Below are positions 34,901-49,900 of a stretch of DNA of 64,000 bases, piece by piece. The position numbers and the translations under genes are program-made. The DNA lies in contig NMRA01000397.1 of assembly GCA_002633005.1 (NCBI GenBank), positions 97,217 to 161,216 on the forward strand. Direction: 5' to 3'. This DNA is from Phoronis australis (lineage: Eukaryota; Phoronida; Phoronidae). The notes under the pieces were generated by a model, which worked only from the letters and a program-made list of their open reading frames with translations, did no database searches and had not been told where the DNA came from. Numbering within the stretch: position 1 is the stretch's first letter; each line of letters begins with the position of its first letter.

Positions 34901-37900
34901 AATGTTGTGCTCGAGGTAGAGAATCAGTCTGGTAGCCAGGATTGTCAAAGGAGATCGAGCAGACCGTCTCGTTCTGTAAAATTTGTGCAAAAATACCTCC
35001 GGAACCGTAAGAACCTGTCCTCCCATCGTATTTTCCGTCACGTCCCTGGGAGAGAGTGGGAATGGACATGTTTCATTTAGACTGCAAGGAACACTTGGTC
35101 GTAGTCGCTTATTATTCGAAATGGATCAAATACAGAGAAATGCCAGAAACATGGGAATCCGTCATCACATGTCTGCAGGAAATATTTAGTGTACTTAACT
35201 GCCATAACAGTACATGGTGGTATTACGAACCTCAGGTCTAACAACCATGAGAAAACAGTGTTTGATGTAGGTATCCCTATCATGAAAGAGAAATCGTTTG
35301 CACTCTATTATGGCATACGGGACTATGCAGTCATCGGAACTTTTACAGTGGGGCTTCGGAAAGTACCGGTAAAAGCCTACTTACGATGTCCCGGTTGTCA
35401 CCGACATAGGTTTGTCTTGGCGACAAGTTTTCGAATTACCTCGTCTGAATTTATTTTTTTTGTATCTGGGACCATTTCCAATGCTTATTCGAGTTCAGTA
35501 GACCAAGTTTTTAGTGTTTGGCGAGAACAGGAGTAAAACTTCATCGCCATGTATTCTCAGACAGAGCACCTGATTTTGCTAGTTTTCTAATGGGTCCACA
35601 TAGATTTGAATCGACTAATTAATCAAACCCTCCTCTCCTTCTAATTGCAACGGTAGAGCACGAGATTTATCTCCTGGGTCAACCTAGATTTGAATTGAGC
35701 AATTATTCACACCTCCACTCGTATAATTGCAAACAGTTTGTGTCAGCCGGGAACGAATTGTCCGTGTTTTTAATCCTGCGCCAGGTAAACTAAACAGTGA
35801 ATCGAAAGTTTATCGGGTTTAATATGCAGGCGATATTAACAACGATGAGACGGAAGCGGAAGTGTTCCAACCAAATACAGTCTTACGAACAACACTAACT
35901 ATACAATGGCGCAGGTAATGAAATGTAGCCCCGTTCACTAATCTGAAATAGTACTTGCTGATACGGTAGGGGGACTGCCGTTCAAGTTTAATAAAGCTCC
36001 TTGGTTTGATATTTTGCAGCGAGCTAATATATTTGAAAACATCTAAATTTTTAGCAACATTCTGGTCAAATCACCCTTTCAGTATCAAAATCCTGTTTCT
36101 GTTTGAGCTGTGAGAAACTTTGTGGTTGTCAGGCTCCGCTGTTAGATCACACTTACAAGTTTCATGCTCGAATAAACACTCTGCGAGCTTGTCCAATTTG
36201 GCTAAAACTTGGAAGTAAGCGCCCACTATTTGGGCATTCGCCCACCCCCGGCTTGTCAATTTTTTCAGTTTTAGCGCCCACTGCTTGGGTAATCGCCAGC
36301 TTCCCTGTCTCAGGGTTTCCCAATTTAAGCGCCCAGGGCTTTAGTCCGCAAGTTTCCGGTAATTCGTTACACAATATCATTTCTGTTACAAGCTACCCAG
36401 ACAACAGATCTTTCGCAGTCATGAACACTGCTTCTCATTTCTCAAGAGTGCTCCCTGATTAACTAAAACAACACCATACTCACAGAATTCACACCCAAAA
36501 AGCACAATTCCTGACTCAGTGAAGAGTTGAGAGTTGTTTTTACAGGTGCCTGAGCCACGTTTGTGGGCCATGAGGCATGCTGTTTTGCATGAGTTATGTT
36601 TTGTGAGTGTGGTGCCAGTTTATATGTGTCTAAGCCGTGTTCATGAGTCTGGAGGTACGTTTATGAGTGTGTGAGCCATGTCAGGGTTGCCTATGTTGTA
36701 CTTGATTATTGGTTTTATAAAAATCTGACTCCTGTAGATAAGCTAGTAAAAATTTCTCTAGCAATTGTTCATTAAACAGCCGTGTTTGACGTGAATCCAG
36801 AATGGGGGGGACGGGGTTAAACTTGCTATAGTTCCTCTTGTCACTGCCAGTGTATGCTGTCATTTCAGGATGAGAGCCGCGAGGACGGGGAGGAGTCTGT
36901 CTCCCAACAGCTTGGTCTCTATCTCGTCTACAACTTACAAGCCTTGCAGTACATTGATCAATTAAAAGGGCTGAGTGATAAGGGTAGGGTAATTGTTTTT
37001 TATTATATGTTTGCTTACGTGAAAAGTTTAGAAAGACACTGTTGTTTGTCAAGAACCTGCTGTATAGTAGCTGAGATTTGTCTAGATTTGTTTGGTTTGC
37101 TCTATGTTTACTTACAAGGCATTTATTGTGACTTGTACATTATGTTTATGTACGGCTTCTCAGTGCTACGAAAATGAATAGATTTTTAGCACTTAATGTT
37201 ATCTCAAACCTTATTTAGTGACCTTCATTAATTTGAACTCGTCCATTAAAAAAAACTTATGTGGCCTGTCAATGTTCAGCTTTGATTTCATAATGACCAA
37301 AGAAGCATGCTGTTTGCAGTGTTGTCATGGTCATATTTCAATGCTTTATGTTTCCCTTGTTGACAAAAGGGTGGGTTTATTGCACTTAAAGCCTATCCTC
37401 AACGGTAACACCTGTAAACTTGGTTCCTGCAGTATGGTAAGGGTATTTCTCTGAGCCCACCAGTGCCATACCGTATTCACCCTAATAAGCGCCCATGCCT
37501 CTATAAGCGCCCCCCATGCGTTTTCAGACTTTGCTAAAATAAGCGCCTAGTCCATGTACATGCGAAAAATGCCTATTAAGCTACAGTAAAAGTTGTAAAA
37601 TTCTACAGTAACGTCTTCAATTTATCAATAACATCTGACAGTCCTGAAAAAAATCATTGTACGCCGAATTTGTAGACCATGAGCCTTGCCGCTATGTCAG
37701 TATTTAGCAGTAACTATACACTTCAAACTTCCACCGTGCTTCAAAAAGAACGCATAAGTTTTGCTGATCTTGTGAGGGACGTGTCCTATTATGGTCTGGC
37801 CTTTCAGAACAGACGCAGCATACTTGTCAAAGGGATTGTCAGTTGTATCTTTCCCGGAGAGGTATTTTCCCTCAACAGGAATCTAAATATATTTATATAT

Positions 37901-40900
37901 GTCAAAATTGCAAATCGAAGACTATTAAAAACTTGACCTTTGTTAAAAGCACGTAGCCAGGAAGCGTGCGCTACGTACAAGTGTGCCTGTCATCGAAAGT
38001 TAGTCTTTGGGAACAGGTAGAATAGCATCAGCAAGAAATAATTTCTTACCTGGCACTTATTTCTGGAAATTTCTCTAATACCGTAAAAAACATTTGCGTT
38101 TTTTTAGGAGGAACTATTTTATCAATCGTAATTGGTGTTTTTAAAGTCAAAATTACCCACTGATAGTGGACACTTCCGTGCCCTTACACCGCCCAAATCT
38201 CCCGGAAAATAACTGTTAGGCTGTCACGCGTCCAGTCACCCGCAGACTCAATATCGGCCTTGCCGAGACAATTCTCGAACATTTTGTAGCAGATGAGATC
38301 AACAAGTGCTAAATAAAACACGTTCTGCTTTACTGCTTGTGTTAATTTCTTTAGTTGCACACCTAGATCGTTACATCGCGTTTACTCTGGCAAATGAACT
38401 CTGATGACACGCGCGGGCTTGTTCACTCACACACGCAGACGAACTTCAAAACAAACATCATGTAACAACAACATGTGTGTTTGTCCAGAGGTTTTTCTAG
38501 TGCAGATTTGGACTTAATATGCAGTTAATCCCGACTCCACAGGAACTTAAAAATGTTAGGGCTGCTATTTTGAAAACTTAAGGCGGACTTCAGGTAATTT
38601 GTTGAGTCGAAACCTTATTTTTACTCAAGAAATCAAGTCGTCGATCGCGAGGCAGTGACGCATTAGTCGGCAAGTTTTTGCACTGCCGGGGGATTTTCTG
38701 AAAGATGCTAGTAATTTAACAATGAACAAAATTTGATAACAATGCTCTGCAATTTCATAGAAACTCTTTCATAGGTTACAGATGCATAACAGAGCGTTAA
38801 GTTGATGAATTCTAGCTTACGATTTCACCTGTTTCGGAAACTGGGTTTCAACCACTTTGGGCTATAATAAGCGCCACCCCCCCTTCCAGAATCGAATTTT
38901 TCTAAGCACTCTGGACGCTTATTAGGGCGAATATGGTAAATTCAAATGTAACGAACTGTTAGGTGTATTGGCTTGCTATTGTTTACGTCACCGCGAGAAT
39001 CACCTTTTAATTCAAACAACTGCGAATAGCACCTGCATGCAATGGTGTTATATTCAAACCCCTATTCATTACAACCTTTTGTTGTTTGTGATGGGATCTC
39101 GCGGTGAAGCAACATGGCACGAAAAGGCAGCTTCACTTATCATTTGACGAGCTTACATTTGCGTAATTGAACTTGCGCTTTCTTATTTCACTAAGGCTGC
39201 GCAAGGCTATCTGGTTAGCCCAATACATCTAAAATAACAAAATTCCATTGAAATTGGGCTTTAAACCTGAAATGCATGTGTGTTTGAAAATATCTAAAAT
39301 ACTTTACACACTGTTATTGAATTTCCAGACTGTGAAATGAACTAATTTAGTGAGTAAGCTTGTGAAACATTGTTACAGGGACTATGTGATGAACCACCAG
39401 TGTGCTAAGTAATGTCACGTCTTACTTTCCTTCATTTATTTCTTAACAACTTCTATTCCTTGCAGAGCCATCCACTTTGATCCACCATGAGGCTCCCAAT
39501 GTGGTGCATGCACTGCACGGCCTGCGGACGATGCTGTACACCGTTCAAGGCCAGGAAGCCGTGGCGCACGTCTTCAGTCTTGACGACAACTTTGCTCTAC
39601 TGCTGCCATTTCTGCATCCTAAAGGTAAGTTTGAGGAATGTTTGTGATAACAATGCCAGCTACTTAGCAAGTGCCTGAGAAAACACAAGGCCAGTACATA
39701 GGTTTCAGACTTCAATGCATGTATCAGGTCTTTGGCTCACATTATAAACGTACATATGTGAATATAAAATTATTACATTTGAGAAGAAAGTGCATTTCTG
39801 ATTCCACTTTAACACTATTACAGCTGGTATATACCCTCTCTCTCCTCCCTATCAATACCACTAAACCTTCCCTTAAAAGCTTGCGAAATCTATTTTGTGT
39901 GTATTATTTTCTAAACATTTTATATGTTTTTCAGTAAAAAAATTACTTTTGTCCCTTTTATAAATGTCTATCTATTGAGAAAAATATACTGTTACTCCAA
40001 TCCTGGGTGTCAAGATCACACAACACTGGTGATGAAATTCATTTGTAAATGAGACGACATTACCTACACCGGAAATTGCTTTCGCATTTTTTCCAGGTTC
40101 TCATTCACTCCCTTGCGAACACTCACTACTAAAACCCCAAAGCCATATGCAAGCCATACCACATTTAAGTCTTAAGAGTAGATAAATGCACACAGTGAAT
40201 ACAAACAAGGCGGCATGTTGTGCTGCAGACTACTCACAAGTCAATGATTCATGTAATAGAAATGGTTGAGAATCAGCCGTTAGATGATTTGAATGTGAAT
40301 TTCCGAAAAGGTATTGGACTTATCTCTTACAGGCTATGTATATTTATGTGACTACAAGCAACAAGATGAATTTTTGAGAGTAAAATAAAACACATCTGCT
40401 CAATTTGAAGATACTGCTGGAATGCAATACCAAATGCACCTGCATTACAAAGTACCAACCAAAACACGGAATTATGGAAACATTCAATAATGCTTGTACA
40501 GGGCACACGGCAAAAAATGGCAACACAACACCAAATAATTGTGAACTGATGTGCATAGAACAGCTGAAACTATGCATAGATTCTTAATAAGCAAAAAAGT
40601 GGGAATTCCTGTTAAGCAATTAGTATTCATTGTTCATTTTGGCTGCAAGTTCTTCTGCCAAGACATGTCAATAGCTAAAGAGGATCTACTTTAGGTCTAA
40701 ATGAATTGCTTTTAGTGCTGTAGCAGATGGTTTTTACCATAATATATTGAGGTTGACCAGTGGTGCTAGGGATGACTAACTCTGTCAAAATGGGTGACTT
40801 TTTATCATTTTTTTCTTTACTGCCTTATGTCTTGAATGATCTGTTTGGGGATTGAAATCATTTCCTGTAATGGCCTAGACGGATTTGATAGAGAAAGATT

Positions 40901-43900
40901 TTATGTGGGTGGGGTGTCCTGCTTTAAAACTAGTGTTTTGTATTATGGGAATTAATATCATTAACTCCATTTTAACATAAAACACTGATTAATCTCCCTT
41001 TGATTAACAAGACTGCATTGAATTTAATTTTCCAAAACAAGGAAAATTGAAAATACACAAAATTCATGAAGTTCATTTGCTAAGCTGACCTGAGCAAGTT
41101 TTTGATGGTTGATAACTGTGGTGTGATTGTCTACCCTCCTGTGTGTTAATTTTGTCATCAATGAATTTGTTTTCTTTCTGTGTAAGAAGACAACGCGGAC
41201 TCAAAAACCAAGAAGTCTGCTTATATGGGTTACAGTCAACAGCTGCTATTGAATGTGCTCCGTCACACAGACAATGTGTCATTCCTGGAGAAATATGCCC
41301 AGGATTTGTTGGCATTGGCTGAAAAAGGTTTGAGGTTTTATAAGAGATTAAAGTGCTGTTTACTAAACGAAGCAAGCTAAGTAAGAATAGTTATTTTTTT
41401 TATTCCGTTTCGTTCATATGTTCGGGATAAAACTCTGCATTCAACTGAACATTGATGAAGTAGCTGACCTAGAGACATGAGTGTAGGGTTTTATTCTGAA
41501 CATATGAACGAAACGGAATAAAGACTGTCAATAACGAAAAGTGTCGTGTGTTTAATCATTTCTGCATATCAGAAAACTTGCCCCTGAAGTACAACTGGTA
41601 GGTGTATATATCTTTTTGCTGTTTTGTAGTTCTTACCGTACTGGTAGGGGTATGTATCTATTTGTTATGTCTTTATTCTTACTGGTAGGTGTACCTATAT
41701 ATTAGCTAATGTATTTTTGTTCTTACCAGTAAGTGTATTTATCTATTTGCTATGTCTTTGTTCTTACCACTAGATGTGTGTATCTTGTCTGTTTTAGACC
41801 TGCCGGAGATAGTGTCCTGGCTGGAGCCCTTCAAGAAGCTGCGTGGACCCCTGGATCATGAGTACGTGCCTGAGCTAGTCTCCTTCCTCAAACAATACAG
41901 TGATGACATCATTGATGTGCCCAAGGGCTTGGTGACGGTAATGAGAGCCCTAAGGCATCTAGCTCTGGACCCCAATGTCAAGATACGTGATGGTAGGTGG
42001 AGGTACCATGCTGGATAAGGCGGACTCACTTGCAACAATCATCGGTTAAAAGAGAACTGATGGCATGTCTTTGAAGTTGATCTGAAAGAACAACTGTTTG
42101 TATTGTTAAAATTTTGATGAAACATAAGTTGGATAAAACTGGTAGTACTGAGTGGTGGTATGGTCAGATTTGGTGGAGACTGCAGAAGTACACACAGCAT
42201 CTGAAAATAATTAGCGAGAAATTTCGGTTCTGAAATTCTGGTTATTTTTGACTGCAGGAGAGTCATGTTTTGAAAATTTGCTGCAAAGCATTTTTGAGGC
42301 CTTTTTGCATCGAAGACAGAAAAGTTTAACGGGTTGCTTATCACAGTTTGTTCAGTCATGTTATTCCGCAACTATGATTACAAGTATGTCAAGCTGATGC
42401 ACTAATTACAGATTAGAGGTAGAATAATGATTGAAATTATGACTAAATTTATGAAACTGTAAAAAGAATGTCAATCTAACTAATTTTAATTGAATTGTTC
42501 AAAGCGTACCCTTCAATTCTTTCATTTCCAGCCCCTCGAGAGTTAAAGCATCAGTATGTCTTAGTGGAGCTTTATCACCTGGACTGTTTACCTGCATTCC
42601 TCAATATATTACAGGTGAGCTAAATACCTTGCTGCTTTACAGCCTTGTTATTTGCCAATAAATTATTTAATACTCATAATCAGTGCATTTATCAAAACCT
42701 CCTGTCGTTTCAGAGGCTTGCTATTTGTGAATATGTAACCCAGAAATTGTGCATTGATGTTGATTATAAGTCATCCACTACTTTATATTTGGAAAGTTAT
42801 AAAATAACCTATAATTGACTTAATTGATAGTTACTGGCAACATTTCGTCAACCACTACTGACTTTATCTGTTGTGACACTTCTATTGGACATTGTCAAGA
42901 ATGAATTAAATGGCATGAAATCTTTGGTTACATTTGTTAATGGAGATGAGATGTGGTCTAAGATGTAGCATGTCACACACCTAGGACCGAGAGTTACTGA
43001 ACATTTCTTGCCATTCGACTCTCTCCATTAAATGTCATGCAGGCTTCATAAAGCCAGCAGTGGTGGATCAAATGTTGTTGATTATTCTCAAGTAAGTCCA
43101 GTATAGGTTCATAACAATTTCCACCAAATTCTAGAAGTAGTGCATTTACTATTATCTATATTAAAATATATACATATGGCCATAGGCCCAAAGTATAACA
43201 TGTTCAAGACAGTACATTGTCAGGTGCGTTACAGACTGGATTGTAAATTGTAACGTTTAAGAGCATTTTGGACAAATTATAGAAGCGGAATGACAAAAAT
43301 GATTGCTTATTAAGTACTTAACCCGAAGGTCTTGGTACGCACTGCAAACTAACACAACATGGTATTCTTCCTCCACACGTCCGAAATTACATAACATACG
43401 CAACCTAGTTCCATAAGAATATTTGCGTGGCAACCTCTTTCCACTTACCGTACTAGTAAGTGTGATTTGAGCATCGCAATGGAGTTAGAGACTGGATAAA
43501 AACATGTGGAATACTAACTATTTCTAAATAATTTGCTAAACAATACATTGTTTTAAACCTCACATAGTTAGACAGTTTTGCATTACATTCGATATAAGGG
43601 ATTATCAGCTTTGCAAATAACATTTGCTGATGTGCTGGGAAAAAAATGTACGCTTGTTTCACCACACCTTGATTAATCCATACATCTGAAAATCCATATG
43701 CAGACAAAAGTGTACTTACAAAAGTTGCCCAACTGTAAGAAGGTCTTCCGATCAGGTCTGACTGAAAAAGCATATAATATGCTGCCTTTACGCCACGATT
43801 ACGAGCCATCCCCAGTATTTTGAACGAATATTTTATGCAGGAAACATAATCTTTAGTATACAATGTGAATTGACCATATATTGCCATAACTGCTGAGTTA

Positions 43901-46900
43901 GAATAGCAATTGCCTATTTGTAAAATGCGTTCACAAAACTTGATATGTACATTTTCGAATTGTTCATATTCCTTAAAGCCCCATATCTCAGTGCCATAAC
44001 ACAAAGGGGTATGATCCGTTTTTTCAAATAGGTGAAAGGCTATAAATAGAGGTAGACCACAACATCTTCGCTTTCAATTATAAATTGCACAGGCAGCTTT
44101 ATTTGCTTGATGGCTTTGGTCCACAAAACTTTTGAAATATTAAACAGTCCAATGTGCACTTATCCAAATCACTCTACGGTTATTTCCCTCTATTGTTTTT
44201 TTCCAACCCTGTTGAGTTTCTTTCCTAGAATTGGCCAACATTACATTAAAACTTCTTAATTTATATTTTATATACGATGCAAAATGTTTGATTTCTGGAC
44301 TGAGATAGCAATGATTACGGTAATCAAATATTTGCCTTCAAAATTTGGGTCTTCATTAACCATTCAAGTGTGTGTTACAGAATGTTGCATACTAAAAGTA
44401 CGAGACACAAGTAATCGGACAAAATACTGTTTGTCCGTCATAATGACTAATTGTATTTTATAGCAAAATGACTGGTAATAACTATCAGGGCGGCGAAATT
44501 CTAATGAGAAGACTGGCTTAGCTAAGTTTATTAATAACTTTGGTTTTAATTCCTTTCATTCTTGCTCAGAGGCAAGACTACTCTGACAATGAATTTCGTT
44601 TCCACCCAGTCACGACGGGCCAATTCATGGCTGCCAACCATTACGGATTTATCCATATTCTACGTACATTCAGGGTCTAAAAAATTACTGCATACTGATT
44701 TTTATGTGTTATGGATTTTAAGCATTTATTTGTCTTCAAAAAAGTCTGTTGAAAATAAAAAATATCTTTAAAATTGTGATTGTTTCGAAGTGTGAGATCA
44801 TCAAAGATCGAGGCAGGCATTACCAGATATGTGACGGAAATTATCGAGAATGCGTGAGCCGACGCATCCTGAGTACCAGTGTAGGATGCAATTAGCATAC
44901 GAAATTTCCCTTTTGTGATTGGTCAGTTGCATTTTTTTGTGTGGGACTGGCGAATGAAAAATAAGCTTACTTGATTTTGCATTATGGGATATTGCATGCT
45001 GTGAAATTCTTTTTAAGATGTCGAGAGTGAAATTTCGGAGACAAATATGCCTGTCCAATGAATTAGATTGTACTTAGAAAACGGGAATGTAATCAACCAC
45101 ATTTATTCAAGCTGTCTTCAACACTGAGAACCCTGATGCCTTCAATACCATAATGGATCAGGAATTATGAGATATCAGGATTTGTGGGGCCTTGGTAGTG
45201 CGGGAAGGAATCGACTATGTCAACAACAAAAGCCAAAAAACATCGATGTGGCAAGCTGAGTTACGACTTAATGTTGCTTTTTTGTTAAACACAATTTGAA
45301 ATTGAAAATTGTTGTTTTGGGGTGTATTGATCCATCTTGTGATTGAAACTTAGACTTTCTGAAAATGGAAATCACTCAAGTTTGCACTTGCTTTCACTTG
45401 CAAAATACAGATTTTTAACATGAAAGTTACAGATTATGTCCAAAATGGGTTGGCAGCCTGGGTCATTTTGTCTGCATGCTTTTGCCTTGTACTTTATCTG
45501 AGTTTGCCATGAACATACACCTGAAGTTGAATCCTATAAGTTATTTCTTTGCAGAAACTTAGTGAACTTCAGCTGTATAACTGGCAGAGAGGCCTTCCTC
45601 ACATGCCCAATCAGATGGTGACGTTCATGAGCATTATTCAACCAGCTCTCAGTATCGTACGTGCCACGCTGCAGATGTTAATACTTGCTCGCAGCGCTGA
45701 GGTAAGTACACACTTAATCTTACTATTTCTTGTTTCACAGTTTGTTTGGATGATAACCTCATTGTAATATCTGTGTGTCAAATTGTTTGTTTGATAATTT
45801 GGTATAAAAAAGGAGCCTCGTTAGGCAGTGAGTCATCATGGTAAAACATTGTAATGTGTGTAAAGTGTACCTTGTACAGAATCTGAACAACTGTATCTCT
45901 CACTTCACTATTATGGATGTTACCTGAGCTGTATGTTGGCACTTGCTGTCCTGTGTAAATAATTATCCGGTAATGTCTAATGAATAGACGAAACGTTGAT
46001 TGAACATGAACTTTTTTATATGTGCGGTGATCGTCTGGTTTTTAATCTATTTACAACTGGTTCCTTATTAACTTTGGCTATCCATTCTTCTTGCCAATGA
46101 GTGTTCATTGTATGTATGAGTATAATGACAACTAGTCATAAAGGACCTGGCCACGAGTGTCATGGATTTCACGAGGATAGCCACAGTTGATTTACAAAAC
46201 TCTTCAATTGACTTGTATTGTATGTCCTGTTTTCAACCTTGTTATTGCCTGGCCACAGTTCAAGGACACCAGCAGCCTTCACACGTTATTCACCATACAT
46301 ACTCTATTGTGCACCGTACCACCCAACATCAGTGAGGACGACATGCAACGTATACAGGCAGACATCTTGGATTGTCTGCTAGCCTTCACCCAGCCTGTTG
46401 TGTTAACAGCAGACGGTAAAGATTCCGATGAAGGTTTGTTTTTGGATCATGAATGTTATCTTACATATCGCAATCTATGTTATTTAGTAATTCAGACTTC
46501 TCGACCAGAATCATCATTCTGAAAACAGTGCTCGACACCTAGCTTGATGCCATCTCGTGTTAAGCGATGTCGAAAATCCCAGGTAGTCAAACAAAATCTG
46601 AGGTCACCAAAAATAACACATTAAAACCGTGGACTAAAAAGAAAGGTCTTGTGGTACTCCATTCTCAAAAACTTATGTATACGTTTTCAATTTCTCCCTG
46701 TAAAAAATATCTACCGTTCAATCTCTAACTCGATTGCTCTTGCCAACGAAGATAGATTGCACACTATGGATTATACTGAATGTGCATGTTTCACTGATCT
46801 TGCCCGATTTTTGCCAAACAGTTATGACTTCCGTCTGTTTTACTCCCTGTTGTATTTTAAGTGCGTGTGTGATGTGTGATGTGCGCTGACTGCTGTGGTG

Positions 46901-49900
46901 GCAAATACACTGTATTCACGAAATAAACGGAAAAATTTTGCACCAAAAAATACTAAATCTAGAAAAACTGTTCAGAAAGTCAACACAGACTTTGAAATGA
47001 ATTTCAGGGGAATTATTGTGTGACTTTGATATTCGCAGTTTCGACTTTGTGTGGAAACTTGGGATTTTTTTCAAGTCGCCAAAATACAATGCGGTCGCAA
47101 TGCGACCTGCAGGTCGCCAAATCGAGCACTGTAAAATCTATTGGTATACTTACACCAACCTCTAGTCTGTATACATTGGTTCGATATTTTAGTTGGTCAG
47201 TTCTCCGGCCATCTTCAGGTGTTGATTAAAGCGTTTTTAAAGAACGAGCATGGGTGAGTGGTACACTCATGGCGCTCAGTGATGAGCTCTTTAATTTTTT
47301 TCTGAGCTAGATTCTCCATGCTCAGAAGCCCTTGGTTCATTTGTATAAATGGTACACTAACCTAATTTCTTTATTATACATATGGAACGACACTTCATCT
47401 AGAGTTGTTTCTACACTATACAGCATAGATTTTGTGTAAACTTCTGTATAAGTGTATTGCTGTGACTGGTCTGACTGATGATGTGTCCTTTTGTGGCTTG
47501 TTCAGATGTCTTGTAGTTACATTTCTCGTATGATATTGTTTGGAATGTCTTGGTTATAAAGGCTTCTCCACAGCAGTTCTGCAACTCTAATAACATCTGG
47601 TGCCACTTTTGATGACTTATACCTCAATATGTCAGGGCTATTTGTTTCGCTAGTTTAAAGCTCTTTTAAAAGTATTTCATCTTGGCACATTACAATTTGC
47701 ATGTCAATTTCTGTGAATTTACAAATGAATGTTTTTTTCATGCACATAGTGTTGTCGCACATTGTAGTCGTCTTCACTTGGTAGGTATCAACTCAATGTC
47801 TCAAAAACCTGTAGTTGTATCATTATGAAATTTGGCACAAGGTTGGAGGGCATGTCACTTATCATTCTGCTCTGTCCACCGGGCCCAGAGGGATGTGTCT
47901 TCATTGTTTTCTGGGGAAGAGCATTTCCGGGTGATATTTGGAGAACCAATGGATAGATTTCAATAGAACTTTACACATGTATGTGGTATGTGATTACATT
48001 GCGCCACCACCAGTCGATTTTTGGGCGGATTCAACTACTGCAGCATCCCCAAGTGGCCATTTTGTTCCCGACAAGGTGGGTTTTCAGTATTTTTTAGGAA
48101 GAATGAGATCTGGAAAACTGGTTAACAGATTTCTTCGATACTTGGTTCAGGTGGATTTATGTGATGACAGTGCACTGGCACAAATTAATTTTTGAACAAA
48201 TTTGAGCTTTGCTGCACCCCTTTGTGGTCATTTGGTCTTGACAAGGAGATGTTCAATATTTTTGGTAAGAAGAATGTTTCTGGATGATATCTAAATAACT
48301 GATTTGACGGATTTCATTGAAACTTTGATGGTAATGCGCTGATACCAGTCAATTTCTGGGTGGATTTGACTGCTGCAGCACCCCCTAGTGGTCATTACAT
48401 TTTTGAGATTATGGCAGCTACCATTTTTTAGCAGATTCCTGCAAGTGTTTAGCTCATTATACAATTTAGTGTCCATCTTTCTATCTACCAAACCTCATGA
48501 TAGTTATTTATGAAAAGAAGTAGACTTGCCTGACCTGTTAATGTTTGAATGCCGGGTGATTTGTCGTTTTATGGAGTGTTTTATTTCTTTCTTGCAAAAT
48601 TTGAATACTGTTCATTTTTAAAGTTTTTCTTTTGATGTATGTTTTAAAAGTTGAGGTACCAACACCTTTCGACCTTTCAATACTCAGTGCTTAGCTTAAT
48701 GCCCACTCGCCAAATGAAACTTAGAAAAAATCCCAGGTCGCCAAATGAAAACTGAGGTTGCCAAAACTGAGGCCAGAAATTGTTGACCAAAAAAAAAAAC
48801 AAAAATGTCGTGCTGTTGTCATCATTAGTTACGCATACCTCTTCTATTTCTCCTGTAAATTCACACCATTCTCTAGATGTTGTAGTATACTTCGCTGTGT
48901 CAGACGTCTCCCATTTTTTGTCGTCCAAAGGGTTTACCGTCTCTCTGGTCACTTAAACAATGTTTACCTGAGCTCATAATGTATTCACATATATTTCCAA
49001 GACGTATTTTGTTTGCTGAATTCATCTTACCAACGGAGCATGCATACATTTGAAAACTGGATGTCCATGTTTGTTTCATGGTCCAACTTTGTCCCATTTT
49101 TGCTGAACAATTCCAAGTTCTGTTTATTTACTTCCTTGAGTGCGTGTTAGATATGTGCTGACTGCTGAGGGTGCAAATCTAATTTTACAAAATTATGGAA
49201 CAATTGTGAACCAAGGGTAACAATGAAAAATGTTTTTAATTGAAAGTTTCGAGTGAATTATTGTCTGACTTTGCTACTCATTGTGACGATTTTGTGTTGT
49301 TTTGGATTTTCCTAGGCCGCCAAATACAATCTGAAGTCGCATTGGTGAGCTGCAGGTCGCCAAATCAAGCACAGCTTTTGCTGCTACCCCTTGTGATCAA
49401 ATTGTTTGTTTCTTTGTACTTCACGTGAAAGTGATAAGCAAAATAAGCACCCCTTGAAGAATATTGTTTGTAGTACACTGTTGGTGCGTGTCAACGCTTT
49501 GTATTTCTCTCATTAAACATCAGTACATTTGCTGGACAAGTCATGACCTAAAGCATATGTTGTGCTTAAGTGTTAATTAGTTGTCATTATTTCAGCTCTC
49601 AGTAAGAGTCTGTGGACAAGCATGATGAGAGAGTTGTTCAAGTATACTCTGACCACCCCCTACACCTTCTTAAGTGGACTGGCCCTGCTGTCAGAACTAC
49701 TACCCCTGCCACTTCCTGTACACACTCGGCAGGTAAATAATGTATTGAGTGTACAGTTCATGTGTATCAAGAGCTACATACCCATCAAGTAAATAGAATG
49801 TTTCACAAACTTGCCATACATTTCTGGTTTGTGTTTGTTGTCCAATGTTTGATTTGTGTAATGTGCAGTAACTGTTTCTCTGTTAAACAGAAATTTCCTG

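Noticed and set aside
47170-47225. Third hammerhead-like candidate
   Set aside because: The CTGATGA box is broken by an insertion and no proper stem II or cleavage triplet could be drawn.
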